From Microcystis aeruginosa FD4 (GTDB lineage: Bacteria; Cyanobacteriota; Cyanobacteriia; Cyanobacteriales; Microcystaceae), in contig NZ_CP046973.1 in NCBI RefSeq assembly GCF_009792235.1, positions 4,464,001 through 4,528,000 of the forward strand: a stretch of DNA of 64,000 bases, read 5' to 3'. The notes beneath the pieces are model-generated. The model had not been told where the DNA came from. It did no database searches and was given only the letters and a program-made list of their open reading frames with translations. Position 1 is the first letter of the stretch, and each line of letters begins with the position of its first letter. This document shows positions 1 to 7,558 of the stretch, in pieces. The position numbers and the translations under genes were made by a program.

Positions 1-1
1 A

Positions 2-628
2 AAAGCCAAGGCCAACGGTACGGTAATTGATGAGGTGGACGATCTGCGTCTCGATCAGATTACCAATAAGGCCAATCATCAGGGGATTGCAGCCCAGATG
101 TCTCCCTATGAGTATATAGAATTAGCCGATCTGATCGAAAAAGCTAAGGGCAAAAGTCGCCACCCCGTCATCGTCATCGCTGAAGGTATTACGGATCCCC
201 ATAACCTGGGGGCAATTATTCGCACCGCCGAAGCTATGGGTTGTCAGGGGGTGGTTATTCCCCAACGTCGCGCCGCCGGGGTGACATCGACGGTGATGAA
301 AGTGGCGGCGGGGGCCTTGGAATATTTACCCGTTGCCAGAGTGGTCAATCTCAATCGTGCTTTAGAGGAATTAAAAGCAGCCGGTTTTTGGCTCTACGGC
401 ACGGCGGCAAAAACTGGTAAATCCTTACACACAATTAATTTAACGGGTGCGATAGGATTGGTGGTAGGTTCGGAGGGGGAGGGGTTGAGTCTGTTGACCC
501 AAAAGTCCTGCGATGAGTTGGTATCTATCCCCTTGGCCGGCAAAACCCCCAGTCTCAATGCTTCGGTGGCGGCGGCTATGGCTATTTACGAAGTTTACCG
601 TCAACGCTGGCAAAATTCCCCCGACTGA
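2..628 (+). CDS. rlmB: RlmB-like 23S rRNA 2'-O-methyltransferase (5' end outside window)
   Basis: SPOUT-class (TrmH family) RNA 2'-O-ribose methyltransferase; RlmB methylates G2251 of 23S rRNA with SAM. The reading frame is open from base 2, so the real start lies left of the window; a GTG at 35 is in frame but sits mid-protein. Visible are the linker motif NHQGIAAQ (typical of RlmB, between the L30e-like substrate domain and the catalytic domain), motif 1 [13 protein letters not shown] and the knot motifs VVGSEGEGL and [17 protein letters not shown]. About 208 codons are present, the complete C-terminal catalytic domain. The family is clear; RlmB rather than another TrmH paralogue is inferred from NHQGIAAQ. 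Confidence 0.88.
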   Translation, partial: KAKANGTVIDEVDDLRLDQITNKANHQGIAAQMSPYEYIELADLIEKAKGKSRHPVIVIAEGITDPHNLGAIIRTAEAMGCQGVVIPQRRAAGVTSTVMKVAAGALEYLPVARVVNLNRALEELKAAGFWLYGTAAKTGKSLHTINLTGAIGLVVGSEGEGLSLLTQKSCDELVSIPLAGKTPSLNASVAAAMAIYEVYRQRWQNSPD

Positions 629-740
629 AAATCTGTATTTTTCGACACTCCCAATAGCCAAAAGGAAAAAGTATAAATAAAATAAGAAGGAAGTTTGCGA
701 AGTGTAAACGAACGTAACAAAACCACCAGAGTAGATTTAG

Positions 741-1037
741 ATGGGGAACGAGATGAAAGAATTTTTGATTAGCTTACTGGAAAGGTTCGGATTAGCCTAC
801 TGGGTCGAGATTAAAACCGACTATCCCAGATGTACTTATTATTTCGGTCCTTTTCTCGCTAAAGACGAGGCTGAAGTCGCTCAAGCTGGTTACGAAGAAG
901 ATTTGAAAACAGAAGGAGCGCAGGGGATTAAATTGCAGATAAAACGTTGTAAACCCGAAGATTTAACTATTTTTGAGGAAAAAGAAGAAAGCAAGCTCCT
1001 GAATACCCTAAAGGTATTACGCAGTCAAGCTTCTTAA
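741..1037 (+). CDS. DUF1816 domain protein
   Basis: Small (98 aa) soluble protein of the cyanobacterial DUF1816 family, recognised by the pattern AYWVEIKTDYPRCTYYFGPF followed by a short acidic region. Function unknown; related domains occur near phycobilisome and stress genes. Start chosen at ATG 741; a second ATG at 753 (MKEFLIS) is equally plausible. It is about 110 bases downstream of rlmB on the same strand and is followed by a tandem-repeat array. Confidence 0.8.
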   Translation: MGNEMKEFLISLLERFGLAYWVEIKTDYPRCTYYFGPFLAKDEAEVAQAGYEEDLKTEGAQGIKLQIKRCKPEDLTIFEEKEESKLLNTLKVLRSQAS

Positions 1038-1042
1038 AGACT

Positions 1043-1141
1043 TTCAGTAATCAGTAATCAGTAATCAGTGATCAGTGATCAGTGATCAGTAAACAGTAAT
1101 CAGTGATCACTGATCAGTAAACAGTAAACAGTAATCAGTGA
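1043..1141. repeat. Short tandem repeat array, CAGTAATCAGT type
   Basis: Degenerate tandem copies of CAGTAATCAGTGATCAGTAAACAGT-like heptamers. The complementary array (AACTGATAACTG type) lies at 1335-1423, so the two form arms of a very long imperfect inverted repeat, here with a MITE between them. The same repeat family recurs at about 13728-13796, 30311-30497, 53648-53735 and 54790-55048. Confidence 0.85.
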
Positions 1142-1158
1142 AAAGACAGCAGGAAACT

Positions 1159-1292
1159 GGGCTCTTCTCGACTTTGTGTGATAATTTTTGCTTATGTAAG
1201 TTTAAATGCTTACTGGGCAAGACTTTTAGGACTATTTTATGAAAAAAAACTATCAGTATAGGCCTCGTTTCCACACAGAAACCAGAAGATCC
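1159..1292. mobile_element. MITE-like element with ISL3-type terminal inverted repeats
   Basis: 134-bp non-coding block starting GGCTCTTCTCGACTTTGTGTG and ending with the reverse complement of GGATCTTCTGGTTTCTGTGTG (16 of 21 positions match). It is flanked immediately by the 6-bp direct repeat GAAACT (1153-1158 and 1293-1298), a likely target-site duplication. The ends resemble the left end of the ISL3-like remnant at 19014 (GGCTCTTCTAGGTTTTGTGTG), so an ISL3-family transposase probably mobilised it. Confidence 0.6.
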
Positions 1293-1334
1293 GAAACTGC
1301 CATTTGATGAGGCTCACTTAATACATACTGCTCA

Positions 1335-1423
1335 CTTAAAACTGATAACTAATAACTGATAACTGATAACTGATAACTGGTAACTGGTAACTGGTAACTG
1401 ATCACTGATAACTGATAACTGAT
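1335..1423. repeat. Short tandem repeat array, AACTGATAACTG type
   Basis: Tandem copies of TAACTGATAACTGG-like heptamers, the reverse-complement counterpart of the 1043-1141 array. It ends ten bases before the pyrF/pyrE stop codon (minus strand), so it may act as a long downstream hairpin for that gene. Confidence 0.8.
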
Positions 1424-1432
1424 GGCTAAATA

Positions 1433-2866
1433 TCAATGGGAGCGATTTAAAAAACAGCTATATTCTGCTTCTGTCAGTCTTCCCGCTTCGTAGAGAGTAT
1501 CGGTAATTTCTGCTAGGGTTAAAACCGAATAAGCTTGATAACCATGACTACGAAGTTTCTCTTTAACAGGGCCACCATGATCGATAAAAACCACGATATC
1601 ATTAACTAATAATCCTGCCGATTTAATCTTTGCTGCTCCCTCGATCGCACTTTTGCCAGAAATTAAAATATCGTCCACCACCACCACCGTTTCCCCCACT
1701 TGAAAATTACCTTCAATTAATCTTCTTGTGCCGTGAGCTTTTACTTCTTTGCGGGGGAAAATCATCGGATGATTTAATAATAAAGATAAACCGGTAGCTG
1801 TGGGTAAAGAACCGTAGGGGATACCAGCAATGCGGTCAAATGTCAAGGTTTTTAATATTTCTCCATAGGCTTCAATTACCTGCTGAAAAATATTAGGATT
1901 AGAGATAATTTTTCTCAGATCGATATAATAGGAAAAAGTTTCTCCCGACGCTTGCACATAATCGCCAAACATCAAGCAACCAATATCAAATAATTGTAAA
2001 ATTAAATCCTGATGAGGATGTTGTTTTAAAAGACAAACGTTAGCAGTCCAAGTATCATCTTGGCTAGATTCTTGCTGGTGATTTTGTTTAATTCTGTTGA
2101 CTTCCTCTCGTAAATCTTTTACTTTTGCCCCCAAATCGGGTTGAGATAAAAAGTCTTGGGGGACAGGAATTAATAAACCCTCGCCATGACTATTTAAACC
2201 CACAGTAATTAACTCGGAGAATTTACTTTTGTCTTCCCAAATACTGCGTAATAAAATCAATCTTTCGGGGGCAAAATTGCGAATCTTTGTCAAAATCTCT
2301 GGTTGAGTGGTTCCCACTTCTAAAAACACCTGTTCGGGAGTTCCCCAGGTGCAAGCTTCTTTGACAACTTGCAGATAAAAAGGATTGTCGCGACTGGGAA
2401 ATTCTTGCAGATTAATCGCGCCTTGATTGGAAGTATGACAGAGGATAAAAGCGCCATGCTCGGGGTAAACTAAAAAAGGAGCAACGTGATCCTGTCCGGA
2501 GTAGGGATTGAGAGTAACTGCGTCCACCTGCCAAGTTTTAAAGATAGTCTCGGCTAAAATACTGCTAGTATTAATATCGCCGTGTTTAGCATCCAAAATT
2601 ACAGGGATATTATCGGGAATTGCCGTTAAAATTCGCTGTAATAATTCTAACCCCGCTGCTCCCAAAGCTTGATAAAAGCCTAAAGTTGGTTTGTAGGCAC
2701 AGACAAAAGGAGCAGTTTCATCGATAATAAACTTGAGCCACTGTTCTAAATTAACGATTAATTCTCCTGGGGTGGAGGGCATCATTTCGGGGTTAGCATC
2801 TAAACCGAGGACGAGTAGAGTCTGGTTTTGACTAATGGCGTGGTTTAACTTTTGAAAAAAATTCAT
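1433..2866 (-). CDS. Bifunctional orotidine-5'-phosphate decarboxylase / orotate phosphoribosyltransferase
   Basis: A 477-aa fusion of the last two steps of UMP synthesis. Residues 1 to about 270 are a PyrF-type OMP decarboxylase (GLDANPEMMP near the N-terminus; active-site DAKHGD at 92-97). Residues about 285-477 are a PyrE-type phosphoribosyltransferase with the PRPP loop VVVVDDILISGKSA. The order decarboxylase-then-transferase is the reverse of the animal UMPS fusion and is known from cyanobacteria. Start ATG 2866; the gene lies 12 bases downstream of the CHAD gene on the same strand, so the two may be co-transcribed. Confidence 0.93.
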   Translation of the reverse strand: MNFFQKLNHAISQNQTLLVLGLDANPEMMPSTPGELIVNLEQWLKFIIDETAPFVCAYKPTLGFYQALGAAGLELLQRILTAIPDNIPVILDAKHGDINTSSILAETIFKTWQVDAVTLNPYSGQDHVAPFLVYPEHGAFILCHTSNQGAINLQEFPSRDNPFYLQVVKEACTWGTPEQVFLEVGTTQPEILTKIRNFAPERLILLRSIWEDKSKFSELITVGLNSHGEGLLIPVPQDFLSQPDLGAKVKDLREEVNRIKQNHQQESSQDDTWTANVCLLKQHPHQDLILQLFDIGCLMFGDYVQASGETFSYYIDLRKIISNPNIFQQVIEAYGEILKTLTFDRIAGIPYGSLPTATGLSLLLNHPMIFPRKEVKAHGTRRLIEGNFQVGETVVVVDDILISGKSAIEGAAKIKSAGLLVNDIVVFIDHGGPVKEKLRSHGYQAYSVLTLAEITDTLYEAGRLTEAEYSCFLNRSH

Positions 2867-2878
2867 CGGTTCCTAATC

Positions 2879-3883
2879 TCAGGATTCTGGATTAGTTTCT
2901 AATTCTACACTATTTGGCCGAAAAATAGGCTGTAAAATTGTCTGGTGCAGACTTTTTCTGGTGTCAGCGTCAAGGAATTTCTTTTGTAGGGGTTGCCATT
3001 CTTGCCATTTTTGGTGACGGATATTTTGGAAAATTTCTAGTAAAGTCGGCATTTCCTTAGCAAGACAATCGGGGAAAATTTGACTAAGAAAATCCGAGAT
3101 AACACAACAATCCTGCATTTCTCCGAGAATACTTTGAAGGTTTTTAATATCTTCTAGATACTCTTGATATTTGTCGCCATAAAACTGAGTGAATAACTCC
3201 ATATTATAGCGGGAACGCTTGGCTTCTTTGCGGAGATCGTGCAGTAATAATCCTTCTTTTTCCAATAAGTCATCAATTTCTTGACTAGAAAACTCTCTTA
3301 CTCTTCTATCTCCCTCTAAATTTACCCCAACTAACCAGCCTTCGTGCAGTAAAAAGTGACTCGCTTGGGGTAATAATAAGTCTGGTAAAACTGTGGCAAT
3401 ATCTAATTTTCCCATCGGTTGATAGGTGGGATTATCCAACCAACTGGCAAAATCTGCCTTAAAATTGAGAAATTTATCGGACTTTAACAGCTTTTCTACC
3501 TTAGTAAAAGCCTTCTCCCTTCGGTGTTCGAGAACTTGTAAAACTTTCTTCAGTAAATCCTGTTCTTTCGGGGGTAAAATTGGCTGATAATGACCGACAA
3601 AAGCCTCCTTTAACACATCTAAATCTCGCAATTCTCCTAAAATTCTGCCCAGATTACCCACCCGTTTTTGATCGGCATATTTCGGCATGGTTAAAGCGGC
3701 AGCAAAACCGGTTAAGGTACTGCGAAGACGGCGCATTCCCACACGAATTTGATGTAATTCTTCGGTATCCTGATCGAGTAAAACCCCAGCTTCGTGTTTA
3801 AGAACTTTATGAAAATGTTTATCAATACCGATATAAGCCCAATCGGCAACAGTTTTAGCCCGAGAATTAATTTTGTTAGTCAT
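2879..3883 (-). CDS. CHAD domain protein
   Basis: A 334-aa all-helical CHAD (conserved histidine alpha-helical) protein. The first half has HQIRVGMRRLRSTL and the second LLHDLRKEAKRSRYNMELF, the two Arg/His-rich helices that line the anion-binding cavity. CHAD domains bind inorganic polyphosphate, so a polyphosphate-granule role is the family-level expectation, not something seen here. No CYTH domain is fused. It precedes pyrF/pyrE by 12 bases. Confidence 0.88.
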   Translation of the reverse strand: MTNKINSRAKTVADWAYIGIDKHFHKVLKHEAGVLLDQDTEELHQIRVGMRRLRSTLTGFAAALTMPKYADQKRVGNLGRILGELRDLDVLKEAFVGHYQPILPPKEQDLLKKVLQVLEHRREKAFTKVEKLLKSDKFLNFKADFASWLDNPTYQPMGKLDIATVLPDLLLPQASHFLLHEGWLVGVNLEGDRRVREFSSQEIDDLLEKEGLLLHDLRKEAKRSRYNMELFTQFYGDKYQEYLEDIKNLQSILGEMQDCCVISDFLSQIFPDCLAKEMPTLLEIFQNIRHQKWQEWQPLQKKFLDADTRKSLHQTILQPIFRPNSVELETNPES

Positions 3884-4027
3884 TTGTCTTTAGCAAGGGA
3901 ATAATGTCAAGATGGTGATAGAATCTTTAAATAAAGACTGGAACTAATAGCCGCTATTCATTCTATTCAATCATGACCGAATTGGTTATCCTTCAATAGG
4001 ATGAAGCAGCAGCTTTAAGAGAAGTTT

Positions 4028-4331
4028 ATGGATAGTTTTTGGCTAGATTATGCGGGGGAAATCGCTTTTCGCACTGGAGAGCATCTTTTCTTGACGGGAA
4101 TAGCCATGGCTATCGGTAGCTTAATCGGGATTCCTCTAGGTATTTTAATTAGTCGTCAAGCTATTCTCGCTCAACCGAATTATAGCGATCGTTAACACCC
4201 GACAAACTATCCCCAGTTTAGCCCTATTTGGTTTTTTAATTTCTGTGCCTTTTTTGGGAGGAATCGGCAAAATTACCGCTATTGTTGCCCTAACTCTCCA
4301 TACTTTACTGCAAATTGTTTTAAATACCTAA
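4028..4331 (+). pseudogene. Osmolyte (glycine betaine/proline/choline) ABC permease, N-terminal remnant
   Basis: ATG 4028 opens MDSFWLDYAGEIAFRTGEH then a membrane segment (TGIAMAIGSLIGIPLGILIS), stopping at TAA 4193. A one-base shift restores the family sequence (NTRQTIPSLALFGFLISVPFLGGIGKITAIVALTLH), which ends at TAA 4331. This matches the start of ProW/OpuBB-type permeases (IPSLAL is typical). It is broken twice, by a frameshift and by loss of the C-terminal half. The break coincides with a repeat end beginning AGTAGGGTTTGCGGC, so a mobile-element event is likely. Confidence 0.72.
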
Positions 4332-4628
4332 GTAGGGTTTGCGGCAAAAAGTTTGTTGGTGGGGTTAGGAGTCTCCGAGTCTCCGAGTCTCCGAGTCGGG
4401 GGGGGAAGTCAGAATAACAGAATGACCTCGCAGGTCTGGAAGCGGAACCCTTCGAAATCGAAGAGCGAAAGTGCAAGGGTTTTGAGTCCCTCGGACAGTC
4501 GGAACGGTAAAGGGTGGCGAAGCGGTGGCGGAAAAAGACCAAGATGGAATTATTAGGGTTTGGTTGTCAGTTATCAGTGGTTCGAGCGCTCGCTGTTGCG
4601 CCGAGGGTTTTTTGTTTGGGGTATCTCC
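4332..4628. other. Repeat-rich spacer without genes
   Basis: Starts with AGTAGGGTTTGCGGCAAAAA, the end sequence also found at 5744 and inverted at 33244, then a tandem TCTCCGAG repeat (4371-4398) and GC-skewed sequence. Open frames here are short and unlike any family. The end (4575-4620) has GCGCTCGCTGTTGCGCCGAGG followed by a T-run on the plus strand; nothing else could be assigned. Confidence 0.5.
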
Positions 4629-4994
4629 TTAACTGCGTTTCCAAGTATTCCAAGCGGCTTTAAAACCGATCAAGAGGCGACGGCTGCCACGATCGAGCTT
4701 GCTGAGACCAGCTTTAGCACTACCGAGACTGCGATCAACTCCCTGGACAACTTGGCGGGTACTTTTGACCCCTTCATCGATATTTTCGGTTAATTCGCTG
4801 ATTTCCGCCCCTGTCAGGCGAATTGCTTCTAGAGTCGGGGGAAATTCCCGATGGAGGGTATCGAATAATTTTTCGGCACTGCGGGCTGCCCGGGCTAACT
4901 CTTGCAGAGCAGGTAAAGCGGCGATGAAAACCGCCGTTAAACTAACGGCGACTAGCAGTAAAGAACATCCTAGCCAGAAAATAGGTTCGGTCAT
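4629..4994 (-). CDS. DUF948 membrane-anchored protein
   Basis: 121 aa: an N-terminal membrane helix (FWLGCSLLLVAVSLTAVFIAAL, about residues 5-26) followed by a helical region typical of DUF948 (ELTENIDEGVKSTRQVVQGVDRS). Function unknown; such proteins are usually paired with YtxH-like partners. Its ATG (4994) immediately follows the TAA of the YtxH gene (4995-4997) with no gap, which argues for an operon with translational coupling. Confidence 0.82.
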   Translation of the reverse strand: MTEPIFWLGCSLLLVAVSLTAVFIAALPALQELARAARSAEKLFDTLHREFPPTLEAIRLTGAEISELTENIDEGVKSTRQVVQGVDRSLGSAKAGLSKLDRGSRRLLIGFKAAWNTWKRS

Positions 4995-5354
4995 TTAATG
5001 GTCATTCGAGTGATGATTATCGCCTTGGGGGGAGTCTTCTGAGTCGGGGAAAGGATTGTCCGTGGCTAGACTTTGACTAGCTTCGATTCCGGCTGTCACC
5101 GCCTCTTTTAATCTAATTAAAGTATCATCCCAATTACGCCGGGCCGATTCCGATAGGCGATCGGCCTGCAATTGCATCGTCGTCGTCAGATCTTCGGCTA
5201 ATTCTGGCAAAGCCCGGGCGGATTTTTGCAGAATTCGACGGGTTTCTTTTCCAGATCTCGGTGCTACTAATAAACCCGCCACTGCCCCGATCGCACTGCC
5301 CAATAAAACCCCGACGACGAATAAGCCACCGTTACCGTTATTTTTATCTGCCAT
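4995..5354 (-). CDS. YtxH/gas-vesicle-like small membrane protein
   Basis: 119 aa with the YtxH signature GLFVVGVLLGSAIGAVAGLLVAPRSGKETR: a glycine-rich membrane helix followed by the LLxAPxSGxETR motif, then an amphipathic helix and an acidic/His tail. The frame extends to 5450, but the start is placed at ATG 5354 (MADKNN) because an AAGGGCAA ribosome-binding site precedes it and homologues begin there. Immediately upstream of, and coupled to, the DUF948 gene. Probably envelope or stress related by family; no specific role visible. Confidence 0.85.
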   Translation of the reverse strand: MADKNNGNGGLFVVGVLLGSAIGAVAGLLVAPRSGKETRRILQKSARALPELAEDLTTTMQLQADRLSESARRNWDDTLIRLKEAVTAGIEASQSLATDNPFPDSEDSPQGDNHHSNDH

Positions 5355-5545
5355 AGAATTGCCCTTGTACTTAATTCCCAATTTTACGAGCAATTTCACT
5401 GCTCTTGTGCAGTTTCTTCGGCAAAAATTTTGACCTGTTGCTCTTGGCAAGCAAAAACAGACCTAGAAGGGATAACTTGAGAAAAAACTAGCGATCGGGC
5501 AAAACCTGATTTTATGACCGACTTTGAGCCAATAAGGGAGTGAAA

Positions 5546-5596
5546 AAGAAGAACCTCTGGGAGTCTTGCCGTGTTTCGACCCCAAAGGTTCTTCTT
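5546..5596. repeat. Inverted repeat / strong hairpin
   Basis: Arms AAGAAGAACCTCTGGG (5546-5561) and CCCAAAGGTTCTTCTT (5581-5596) pair over 16 bp with one mismatch around a 19-base loop. It sits about 190 bases upstream of the ytxH start, beyond a promoter-sized gap. No T-run follows on either strand, so it is not a standard terminator; it may be a mobile-element end or an RNA structure. Confidence 0.5.
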
Positions 5597-5737
5597 ATGC
5601 TGAACTTATACTCCTCACACGATATTTATATTACACACAACCCGCTGCTTTTGTCAAGAGGTTTCTGAAATTTTTTCCATAGACCTCTAGCCAAATTAAT
5701 TTTCTAGGGCCGGTAGGCGCTCTTGCAGGGGACAGCT

Positions 5738-5935
5738 AAGTAGGGTTTGCGGCAAAAAGTTTTTCCTGGGGGCAGGGTGTGGGGTGTGGGGTGTGGGGTG
5801 TGGGGTGTGGGGTTTTATCGATTTTCAGGACAAAAGTAAAGTTAACTGTGGGGTAAGAAGAACGTAGCCCGCATGGGTTACGCTACCGCTAACCCATCCT
5901 ACAAATAATTGTGCCTCCCTACTTATCAGACTAAA
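5738..5935. repeat. Partial MITE end with GTGTGGG tandem repeats plus a second interspersed repeat
   Basis: Begins CTAAGTAGGGTTTGCGGCAAA and runs into five copies of GGTGTGG (about 5775-5812). The order and spacing match, inverted, the right part of the complete 216-bp MITE at 33029-33244. Next, 5865-5914 holds GCATGGGTTACGCTACCGCT-AACCCATCCTAC, a palindromic repeat also present at 9292-9336 and 42104-42139. No gene seen. Confidence 0.65.
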
Positions 5936-5985
5936 TCCTGTTTAAAAGCCATGGCAGAGTGGGGAGAGGGAAGTAGGGGGTGGTA

Positions 5986-7002
5986 TCAACTATTACCTTC
6001 AAGCCATGTTTTTAAATCTCGTTCCGGTTTGGCCACATTGAATAAATGTAAACCAAAATCCTCTGAAATATCTTGACAAATTTTCACTCCTCTGATGCTG
6101 TTGCCTTTTTCATCTAAAAGGGGCGAAAAAGTTCCAATTCCCAACTGATGGGGGACTACTGCCGTAATTCCACCCCCGACACCGCTTTTTGCTGGTAATC
6201 CTACCCGATAGGCCCATTCTCCCGAAGCGTCGTACATTCCACAGGTAAGCATAACACTGATCACATCTTGAACGTAGTGTTCATCGATCGCCCGTATTCC
6301 TGTGATTGGGTTGACACCTCCATTAGCCAAGGTAGCAGCCATCAGAGCTAAATCGTGAGCATGGACGAGGATGGCGCATTGTTGACAGTAAAGATCGAGG
6401 GTTTCTTCAATTTTATCGCTAACCATGCCAAAATTTAGCATCAGATAAGCCATGGCCCGATTGCGGTTGCCTGTGGATTTTTCCGAGAGAAAAACGGGGA
6501 CATTAATCTCGTGATCCCTGCCGGTATAGCGTTTAAACATTTCTAAAATACGTTTTAGCCTTTCGGTGGCATTCTGTCCGGTGATTAAATCCGTGGTAGC
6601 GATCGCACCAGCATTAACCATAGGATTATAGGGACGATTGGTTTTTTCATCGAGAATAATCGAGTTAAAAGCTTCCCCCGTGGGTTCAACACCGACTTTA
6701 CTGTTAACGTATTCCCGTCCGTGATCTTCTAGTGCTAATCCAAAGACAAAAGCTTTAGAAATCGATTGTACTGTAAAGGTTTGCTGACAGTCTCCCACCT
6801 CAAAAATCTGACCGTCAGTGCTAATTACAGAAATACCAAACCATTGGGGGGCTGCTAGAGCTAATTCCGGAATATAATCGGCGATATTACCCGTCTGTAA
6901 ATCAGAGTATTTTTCGTGAAGACAGTTAAGATAGTTCCGAAAAGGATAGACCAACTCTTGTCCAGAATTGACGGGACTAATAAAATCTTTTGGGGAGACC
7001 AT
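5986..7002 (-). CDS. glsA: Glutaminase A
   Basis: 338-aa glutaminase (beta-lactamase-like fold) converting glutamine to glutamate and ammonia. The catalytic SxxK motif is QSISK (S80/K83); Y/N-rich substrate motifs [16 protein letters not shown] and [12 protein letters not shown] are intact. Length slightly above the bacterial norm of about 310 aa. Start ATG 7002. It stands alone, with about 550 bases of non-coding DNA upstream. With GlnA and GlnN in the same window, the organism can both make and hydrolyse glutamine. Confidence 0.93.
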   Translation of the reverse strand: MVSPKDFISPVNSGQELVYPFRNYLNCLHEKYSDLQTGNIADYIPELALAAPQWFGISVISTDGQIFEVGDCQQTFTVQSISKAFVFGLALEDHGREYVNSKVGVEPTGEAFNSIILDEKTNRPYNPMVNAGAIATTDLITGQNATERLKRILEMFKRYTGRDHEINVPVFLSEKSTGNRNRAMAYLMLNFGMVSDKIEETLDLYCQQCAILVHAHDLALMAATLANGGVNPITGIRAIDEHYVQDVISVMLTCGMYDASGEWAYRVGLPAKSGVGGGITAVVPHQLGIGTFSPLLDEKGNSIRGVKICQDISEDFGLHLFNVAKPERDLKTWLEGNS

Positions 7003-7302
7003 AGGGGAGTATAGCAGTTATCCTAATAATGAGTGACAAGGTTGTGGTTTTGGGTAGTCAGTCGCCAGTATTGAGGAGACGATGCCCAATGAATTTATCC
7101 TTGAGCTTGATGGGAACCCCTATAAATTATTCCATGATTTGACGAGCAAGGGACAAAATATTCAAATATTGAGATTTTGTAAAAGTGTTATAATCTAGTA
7201 AGCTATTCGTAACTGCTTGTTTCGGGTGCCGCCCCCTTTGCCATGCTTAGAGTGCTTCGGAAATTTAGATGCTGAACAGCTTAATTATACTCTGTAAGTA
7301 TC
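7003..7302. other. Intergenic region with interspersed repeats
   Basis: No gene recognised. 7028-7080 (TGAGTGACAAGGTTGTGG then TAGTCAGTCGCCAGT) is a diverged copy of 9344-9388. 7210-7255 is GC-rich, in contrast to the AT-rich surroundings, and matches no family known to me. Confidence 0.45.
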
Positions 7303-7332
7303 TTGACAATCGAAAACGTTTTGAGATATGAT
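7303..7332 (+). promoter_or_regulatory. Sigma70-type promoter
   Basis: Consensus -35 TTGACA (7303-7308) and -10 TATGAT (7327-7332) separated by 18 bases. It points toward the AlbA_2 gene at 7559, leaving a leader of about 215 bases that could hold a small RNA or an untranslated regulatory region. Prediction from sequence only. Confidence 0.5.
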
Positions 7333-7558
7333 AATTTAGTCATACTATATAGTGATACACGTCAATCTCCAATTAATTTTTTACTTAACTAAGCAAATAT
7401 GGCGGATTCAGGACTGGTCTGGTACATTCTCCACGCCGAAAGGCTTATCCAATAAGGGGTTGTCTGTGCCAGATGGACAGAGGAACCGCCGTAGCTGTTG
7501 TATCATACATTCAATAGTTCTTATATTATTGTGAACTGACATTTTCTCCTTGATTAAT

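Noticed and set aside
1043..1141. CRISPR-like regular repeat
   Set aside because: The units are 7 bases, degenerate and contiguous, without unique spacers; the arrays are simple tandem repeats.
4420..4540. Possible tRNA-like sequence (GGTCTGGAAGCGGAACCCTTCGAAATC)
   Set aside because: TTCGAAATC resembles a T-loop, but no acceptor, D or anticodon stem of correct size can be formed around it.
7352..7534. 60-aa open frame upstream of the AlbA_2 gene
   Set aside because: No ribosome-binding site, composition unlike protein, no recognisable family; more likely leader sequence.
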